From: Owenia fusiformis
Lineage: Eukaryota > Annelida > Polychaeta > Sabellida > Oweniidae
Assembly: GCA_903813345.2 (NCBI GenBank)
Contig: CAIIXF020000004.1
Span: 2,191,525-2,255,524, forward strand
Length of the DNA: 64,000 nt
Direction: 5' to 3'
How positions within the stretch are numbered: the first letter of the stretch is position 1; each line of letters opens with the position of its first letter. The notes beneath the pieces are model-generated. The model was not told the DNA's origin. It worked only from the letters and a program-made list of their open reading frames with translations, and ran no database searches. Positions 59,301 to 64,000 of this stretch are shown here, piece by piece. The position numbers and the translations under genes were made by a program.

Positions 59301-61385
59301 GTGACTGTATATTTTGCAGGTCATAGCATCCCAATTCCAACTGCTATGTCGAGGGGTCTAATATTGGTTGACTATACGTCAACAAGGAAATCTGCAGAGA
59401 CGAAGGAATCGTTTGGATTGATCACTATTAAGACAACCAAAGAAAATAAACCTTATGTTATAACAGGTAAACGTTTTCTCAAATAGAAAAATAATTAACT
59501 GTGCAATCCAAAATCTGTAGAATGTGGCAATTTGTGGTTAAAATACATGAAGCACGTGTTTGTGCACATTGGATATGGCTGCTCTTTCAAATAGCTAGTG
59601 TAATCATTATATGTTAGTATGAACTCCATTCCGTTAGCTCAAACATGAGTATTTTTTGCAACATTGATATATCATTTGTTAATATCAGTATTTCATGATT
59701 CTTATGCAGTTTTTGTCAAGTATCAAAAATATGTTCACAGCTGTGTTCAATGTTTGATATTTTAGGTGTGGTCGATTCAAGTGCGGATGATGCTGTCATA
59801 AGTTTTGAGAAAGCCACCGAGAAGGGAATCATAGACCTTCATGATGGTGTGTATCGAGACCCCATCACGGTATGTTGAGTCAAAGCCATGTGTTGCACAC
59901 TACACTAATGCCTGCGAGCCACTTTTGAACATAACTAATCAATCGGCCAGGGGACGATCGATGAATCAGCGCAAATATGACCCAGGCACCAGGCATACAT
60001 TTTAAATGATGTTACCACAAGGAAGACTGGCAGCCAAAATGCAACACCAACGTTTTCCAACAAAGCCAGCGTCAGTTTTGTCTGACATTTTTCTAGCTAT
60101 AAATTCACAGTCAAAAGATATAATATCTTGATCACTTCTTGCGTGTTTGAATTTTTCTAAGGTAATAAGACCAAAACTCGCGATTCAAATTCTGAAGTGA
60201 GAAAGACAAAAAATGGCGACTGTTCCAATTTTGACATGTGTGCACGTCAATGATGACGTCATAACATTATATACGGTGGAATGTCGGCATTGTATTCTGG
60301 GATTCAGTCCTTGTATGACCATAAACCCGCAAAATATTTTAAAATTATTTTGATCAAAGATGAGAAATATAAAAATAGACAAATAAATATTTCATTTCAA
60401 TAGAAAGGAAACTATTTTGTGCCACGATGATAACTAAAAAATACAATCATTAAATGCCATCGATAATTCAAATGAACGCGATCTTTTACGTTGTGCTGTT
60501 CAATTTCAGAAACGTGAGCAGCTGTTGGCCGATGCAATCGACGGGAATCTCGTGTCAGTCGCCGATCAGAACGGACAGAATGGAGAAACGGAACTTGTAA
60601 CAAAAACATACGCCATCCATCATGTTGTCAATCAGAAACTTAAGAAGAAGGTAAATAAGTGTATGCACCATTGAGGGAAACCGAATAATTTAAAACAAAT
60701 ACAGTTAGATCTGTGGTAAATACATTTCCTCTGGTTAAATCAGGAATAATGGGTTCAATGTTTATCAAAAAATTAAATTAGATTTAATACAAATGATACG
60801 TTTTTCTGTTTTGATGTTAGATCACATTCAGCGAGGCAGTTCGTGATGGAATCCTGGACAAGAACACAGGGTCGTACCTTAACAACATCACCGGTGAGAG
60901 AATCTATGTCGGCGATGCCATCATGCGAGGTTTTCTTAAGGTAAGTTGTTGCTTCAAGGAATGACAACATCAAAAAATGAAGACAACACAATTTAAGAGT
61001 GATGAACATTCATAATTAAGATATGGTCCAAACAGATACTCCAAAATCTGGCAAAGGGTGGTCTCCTTTATGAACACGTTTTAAGGCAGGTGCTCTCAAA
61101 CTTGACAAAAGCCAAGAATCACTTGGAAAACGACTGGTGAAAAGCTGCATGAATTTGAAAGGATATTTGCCGGGGGTTTGCTATGGGCCTATATTTGATT
61201 TATAAAGTTTATAGATTTCTAAACTATTGTGCTCTATGTTGTAGGCAACTGTAGTGGAAGACCCCACAACGTTAGACATTGATCCGGAAAATAAGATGGT
61301 TGTTTCCAAAGTGGAGAACATACGCAAGCGCTTATTGCAACCAATGAAGGCTCTATCAGCATTTAAACAGGCGATGAAGAAATAA
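44330..61385 (+). CDS. Short plakin: spectrin repeats, SH3 and plakin repeats (17 exons)
   Basis: Exons 44330-44380, 44630-44761, 45461-45532, 45860-45976, 54368-54496, 56181-56327, 56602-56756, 57090-57214, 57619-57797, 58001-58190, 58415-58561, 58865-59026, 59327-59466, 59766-59869, 60510-60650, 60821-60940, 61245-61385; about 750 residues if one frameshift in exon 9 is discounted. The ATG follows an in-frame TGA. Exons 1-5 encode spectrin-type helices (CLQWIRDEK; FFNEASECELWMEK). Exons 6-7 carry the plakin SH3 (CSYKTEN, KLWKVRNSDGEIGEVP), exons 8-11 further helical segments, and exons 12-17 plakin-repeat sequence (DPRT, MSIQQAVDEGVMD, YVNPKTGE, FSEAVRDGILD). Plakins link intermediate filaments or other cytoskeleton to membrane junctions. 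No actin-binding CH domains or GAS2 domain are seen, as in desmoplakin-like short plakins. Confidence 0.85.
45066..45209. repeat. 32-bp minisatellite, about 4.5 copies, plakin intron 2
   Basis: Unit CTCTACTTTTAGAATGTCTA plus ACCTTTTATGAA, nearly uniform. Confidence 0.9.
46005..46575. repeat. About 190-bp tandem repeat, three copies, plakin intron 4
   Basis: Three diverged copies starting near 46005, 46207 and 46398, with shared strings such as GGTGTCACGA, TTTCAATTTTCAATA and GAACAACT. Non-coding. Confidence 0.75.
47213..50070. other. Interior of the 7.4-kb element, no gene seen
   Basis: AT-rich, non-coding. No exon for the plakin or another gene could be supported. Confidence 0.35.
50071..50459. 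repeat. About 390-bp fold-back
   Basis: Outer arms AGTCCATTTGTCA / TGACAAATGGACT and inner arms GTGATTTAGCTGGGTTGCC / GGCAACCCAGTTAAATCAC around a 150-base centre. Confidence 0.75.
50580..51390. repeat. Clustered palindromic motif, alternating orientation
   Basis: A module of about 45 bases (ATTCGCGAATGC, then AACGCCTGTCGGCTACCGGA) occurs near 50587, 50767 and 51343, and inverted near 50720 (partial) and 50890-50938. Between 50945 and 51335 lies another fold-back (CCATTTCACTGTTTTATTGC with its complement near 51320). The structure is nested hairpins. Confidence 0.7.
51391..52984. other. Interior of the 7.4-kb element, no gene seen
   Basis: AT-rich non-coding sequence; one CCACGTAATCACGTGG palindrome lies near 52704. 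Confidence 0.35.
53301..54208. mobile_element. 0.9-kb nested mariner-like element with long inverted ends
   Basis: Ends CACACAATGTATAAAAAATA and, in complement, CACACAATATTTAAAAAATA. The arms pair over about 130 bases, including GGTAACTTGACTTTTGGGTA. It interrupts the right arm of the 7.4-kb element, so it inserted later. Confidence 0.75.
53551..53873 (-). pseudogene. Decayed mariner/Tc1 transposase C-terminus
   Basis: The minus-strand frame reads KFFHQNNAADHTANIV, the place of the mariner motif around the second catalytic Asp (usually HDNA or QDNA); the Asp is Asn here. An in-frame TGA then falls in the usual SPDLAP region, followed by MKDQLRG and a FRDGF...RQW...C tail typical of mariner C-termini. 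The rest of the transposase is missing. Inactive. Confidence 0.7.
54497..55488. other. Plakin intron 5, first part
   Basis: Non-coding; a short repeat-like stretch (CTATATCCACCGATATTGCC) near 54883 recurs in part near 55370. No exon seen. Confidence 0.35.
55489..55600. repeat. Perfect 29-bp-arm hairpin
   Basis: Arms 55489-55517 and 55572-55600 are exact complements (GTTATGTCACTATGACGTGA and nine more bases), and the loop itself can pair further (CCCAAATATAG / CTATATTGGG). Confidence 0.9.
55601..56180. other. Plakin intron 5, last part
   Basis: Non-coding sequence up to the ATATAG acceptor before the SH3-encoding exon. Confidence 0.35.
57178..57398. repeat. Tandem duplication of the plakin exon 8 end and donor
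   Basis: 57178-57275 and 57297-57398 are near-identical, starting GACTGGG(T/A)CGAAGA. Both carry GAG|GTAACG and ATGA|GTAACT, so the splice donor region exists twice. Confidence 0.85.
57619..57797 (+). other. Plakin exon 9 with an apparent one-base frameshift
   Basis: With the best acceptor (CCTTCCAG) and the exon-8 donor at 57214, the frame opens as QATEMLAKEPEKRK. It hits a stop just after a run of six A's (57652-57657). One more A would continue it as EILRVLSYIDSTISEHWVDY to the exon end, in phase with exon 10. Either an assembly or sequencing slip, or a real lesion. An alternative acceptor inside the exon could also avoid the stop but has a poor pyrimidine tract. Confidence 0.7.
59201..59350. 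repeat. Tandem duplication across the plakin exon 13 acceptor
   Basis: CCTTATGTCGTAATATGTAA to CCAATTCCAACGGCTATG (59210-59273) recurs as CCCTATGTCGTAATTTGTGA to CCAATTCCAACTGCTATG (59285-59348). Both copies carry an acceptor-like TAG or CAG followed by exon-like sequence. Only the second leads into an open frame (start 59327). Confidence 0.8.
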
Positions 61386-63098
61386 AAAATAAAGTAAATG
61401 GGATAAAAGCGAAATTGGAGTTAAGAGGCAGCTTTCAGATTACAACGCTTCTGGTGAATGGATGTATTAATCTATCTGTGACTAAACGGATTCTCGATTT
61501 GCCTTCAAATAAATGATAACACCACCTGGCGTGCTTCCTCCGTTTTGAAATCACTGCTGATCAACAATGGCGACAGTATACCTCCCTCCATAAATTTGGC
61601 AATAGAAAGTTTTCGTCTGATAGCATCATACCGAAGCATTGCAATGTTTGAAATTTAGAAATTGATATTTGGAAAAGTATTAAATTGGTGATTTTTAGAA
61701 CATCAAACATACATATGTCAGTGTAGGCTTTAAAATATGATCCAAAGGGGGGACTTCAGCTGTGTTGTACAACTTATGCACGGGTGTCGGTACATAGCTT
61801 AAAATGCAGAAACGAGATAAAAGGGTAACAAAATCATCTTCGTTCAGGCAACATGTACCAATGTAGGTGCGTTGGGACTAAACTATGTTATTTTATAAAA
61901 TATCAATAAAATCTTACCAAATGTTATGGTGACTGAATTTATCCATGATTCAACGTGCTAAAATATGTAACTGTTAAATTACGATATATATAAATATAGA
62001 GAAATACGGTAAACTCATAAATGTAAAATTATTTAATTTTCTTCAAGTAAAGGATGGACTCTGTTGAACTCTAGATAGAAATTACAAATACCAAATATTC
62101 TAAAATTGATTTTTGTAAAGAGTGATCGCTAGATTCTGCCTAAAATCTTTACAAAAATATGTCCATAACTCAAACGCTTACATGTATACCAGAAGAGCGA
62201 CGATTACATACCGTATATCAGGGATATACATGGCATGGATTGCCAGTTCTGTATATTGTATTAGTGGTAATAAAATGTATACTCTTGTATATGTAGTACA
62301 TGTAGGTTCCACTTATATAGTCAAAACTAGAATTTATATCTTGAAACCTTTATGTTATAATTTGGCGTTATGATGTTATTTCTAGGCTTTATATCATCAT
62401 TTATATCTTGGTTTTATATTTTTGATGTTAAAATAATCAGGCTTTATAATTTCATACGTTTAAGAAATAAAGTGATATGATGGATGACTTCTAATTTTGT
62501 GTTCCAATTGTAAAATTTGAAAATCGGTTGCCGATTGAGGTGTCAATGGTCATAACGATACCAGTAATCATGTGTCGGTTACTGTAGTATATATGGTTGG
62601 AAATATGATCTTGCGATTCATGCATGAAAAGTGCAATGTTTTTGCGTTGATGGGGGAGGGACTCGTTGTCCTTGTCGAAATGTCCTCTTATTTAACTCGA
62701 CGTAAACGCAGAAAAGCAGTTAACATAACAAAGTGTATCCAAAACACACCTAATAAACACCACACGTGAAATGTGATTCTAACAAATATGTATCCAAAAA
62801 CACACCCAAACACCACACGAGGAATATAATGCAAGTGCTATAATAGCTATAATTCTTAATAATTCAAAATGTCCACAAATAGTAGCAGTTCAAATAGCAA
62901 CTGTTGTTAAACCGACTTCACGTTTCCCTGAATAGTTTATACAGCGTAAATACAAACTTAATAACACTCAATGAAGCTATCAATATTCGTACAACTTTGC
63001 TAAATATACAGAGTACATTTCAAACTGGACGAATTTCTGTCAACATTCATTTAGAATCTCTTGAACACGATTTTCAGCTATAGAAGAAAACACCAATT
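61386..63098. other. 3' UTR and intergenic spacer
   Basis: AATAAA strings overlap the stop (61381) and occur near 61507 and 61903; the last two are plausible plakin poly(A) signals. No other gene was supported; the 83- and 65-codon frames near 62122 and 62572 lack any sign of coding. Confidence 0.4.
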
Positions 63099-63107
63099 TT
63101 GATAACC

Positions 63108-63365
63108 ATGAATTTAGTAGCGTTGATGCTCGTGGGATTTTTCTCAACTGTTATTTCAGCATCAAATTCATCAGTTTGCGAACCAACAAAAGACGATACT
63201 CTTGGACCGTTTTACAAACCAGATACACCTGCGAAGGACCACATTTGTATTACATACGCAAACTATACCAATCTTCAGAAAATCATGATGAGCGGCTACG
63301 TCAGGAATATCAGTTGTGATACCGCAACCGCAGAAATGAACACATATTATAACTTCAAGTTATAA
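63108..63365 (+). CDS. Secreted protein with intradiol-dioxygenase-like N-terminus, probably broken
   Basis: The frame opens with MNLVALMLVGFFSTVISA, a clean signal peptide; an earlier in-frame ATG lies at 63099. It is followed by CEPTKDDTLGPFYKPDTP and SGYVRNISCD. The layout Cys-PT-DDxxGPFY-P-P...Ile-Cys, then G-V-R...C, resembles the start of secreted intradiol ring-cleavage dioxygenase-like proteins of invertebrates and fungi. The catalytic Tyr/His iron ligands would lie later. The frame stops after 85 codons, and the following 240 bases, GC-richer and open in other frames (PYDKCDWDVNRNQC, YRDVIFHPRTNLTRTY), look like decayed coding sequence or a further exon. The family assignment is tentative. 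Confidence 0.4.
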   Translation: MNLVALMLVGFFSTVISASNSSVCEPTKDDTLGPFYKPDTPAKDHICITYANYTNLQKIMMSGYVRNISCDTATAEMNTYYNFKL

Positions 63366-63608
63366 TTTCTACGGCTAGCCCGCGGCCTGTAAAAAACCCA
63401 TACGGAGACTGCAAAGCGAACGTAGTTTTCCAACGCTCGCCGCAGGAAATCACGATCTGCGGTCGACGTACGGCTGCCGTACGACAAATGTGACTGGGAT
63501 GTCAACCGGAATCAATGCCTTTACAGAGATGTTATCTTTCATCCGAGGACAAATCTGACTCGAACATATGTTCCTGGTGTTAGTTGTCGTCTCATGACGA
63601 CCAAATAA
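63366..63608 (+). pseudogene. Possible out-of-frame continuation of the 63.1-kb gene
   Basis: Composition is coding-like. One frame reads KNPYGDCKANVVFQRSPQEI and another VDVRLPYDKCDWDVNRNQ through RTYVPGVSCRLMTTK to a TAA at 63606-63608. No GT donor placement links them cleanly to the upstream frame, so frameshifts are suspected. Confidence 0.3.
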
Positions 63609-64000
63609 TGCCTCTCTGGTCAACACAACACCAAGTCAATCCAACTCAATTCATTTCAACCATTAAAATACAAAATGCATTTTAAAAATACATAAATCAA
63701 AAATGCTACGTTTTAAGGATTATTTATTTGTCCAAACTATATGATTTTTGGCAAGTCATTAAGTTAGACCATTATTCACACCTTGCAGAGCCACTTCATT
63801 TGTGAATACTGGTCATCTCAGGCAGTCTTCCTATTTTATGATATACGGGTTGTTTTGAAGCGTAGATAATTACAAACGACTTTTCTTTATTTGTCATCTG
63901 TTTATTATTTCAGATGTAATTTAAGAAATTGGCTTTTGTCACAGTTGCGAGTAAATTCCGTGCACTGTCCGTTTATTACATTTGATACGATCCGTGCTTT
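63609..64000. other. Window end, no gene seen
   Basis: AT-rich sequence with no supported feature. Confidence 0.35.

Overview
This is AT-rich, intron-bearing animal nuclear DNA. It holds genes split by GT-AG introns, extracellular VWC and six-cysteine modules, an arylacetamide deacetylase-like esterase and a plakin, and it is crowded with fold-back (MITE-like) repeats, minisatellites and a Helitron-2-like array. The protein families and repeat style fit a marine invertebrate, most likely a lophotrochozoan such as a mollusc; that assignment is inference. All gene models were spliced by eye from reading frame, intron phase and splice-site sequence.

Layout. 1-1.5 kb: a tRNA-derived SINE head cut by the window edge, then spacer. 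1.5-4.4 kb (+): a five-exon gene for a secreted cysteine-rich protein with two six-cysteine (lustrin/EB-like) modules and six VWC modules. 5.1-5.7 kb (-): the first exons of an unrecognised gene. 5.8-16.3 kb: nested repeats, including a 3.9-kb element with 44-bp terminal inverted repeats, a 519-bp TTAA-ended element and a 1-kb TTAA-ended hairpin, plus one orphan terminal exon at 11.3 kb. 18.4-37.7 kb (+): an AADAC-like microsomal serine esterase gene. Five shared exons encode the membrane anchor and the HGGGW oxyanion hole. They are followed by three tandem candidate last exons that all join in the same phase, and each encodes a complete Ser-Asp-His half. 38-44.3 kb: fold-back elements and spacer. 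44.3-61.4 kb (+): a 17-exon short plakin (spectrin repeats, SH3, plakin repeats) with one apparent homopolymer frameshift and an 8.4-kb intron holding a TA-flanked element and a decayed mariner transposase. 63.1-63.6 kb (+): a short, probably broken, secreted protein with an intradiol-dioxygenase-like N-terminus.

The most interesting structure is the esterase locus. One promoter and one oxyanion-hole half could be joined to any of three catalytic halves, giving predicted proteins of 399, 406 and 403 residues. Choosing among them by alternative last-exon splicing would be a compact way to diversify a detoxification or lipid esterase. It needs RNA evidence. The introns between the shared part and the alternative exons are also where the largest repeats sit, including a 519-bp element carrying three CACGTG and one TGACGTCA site.
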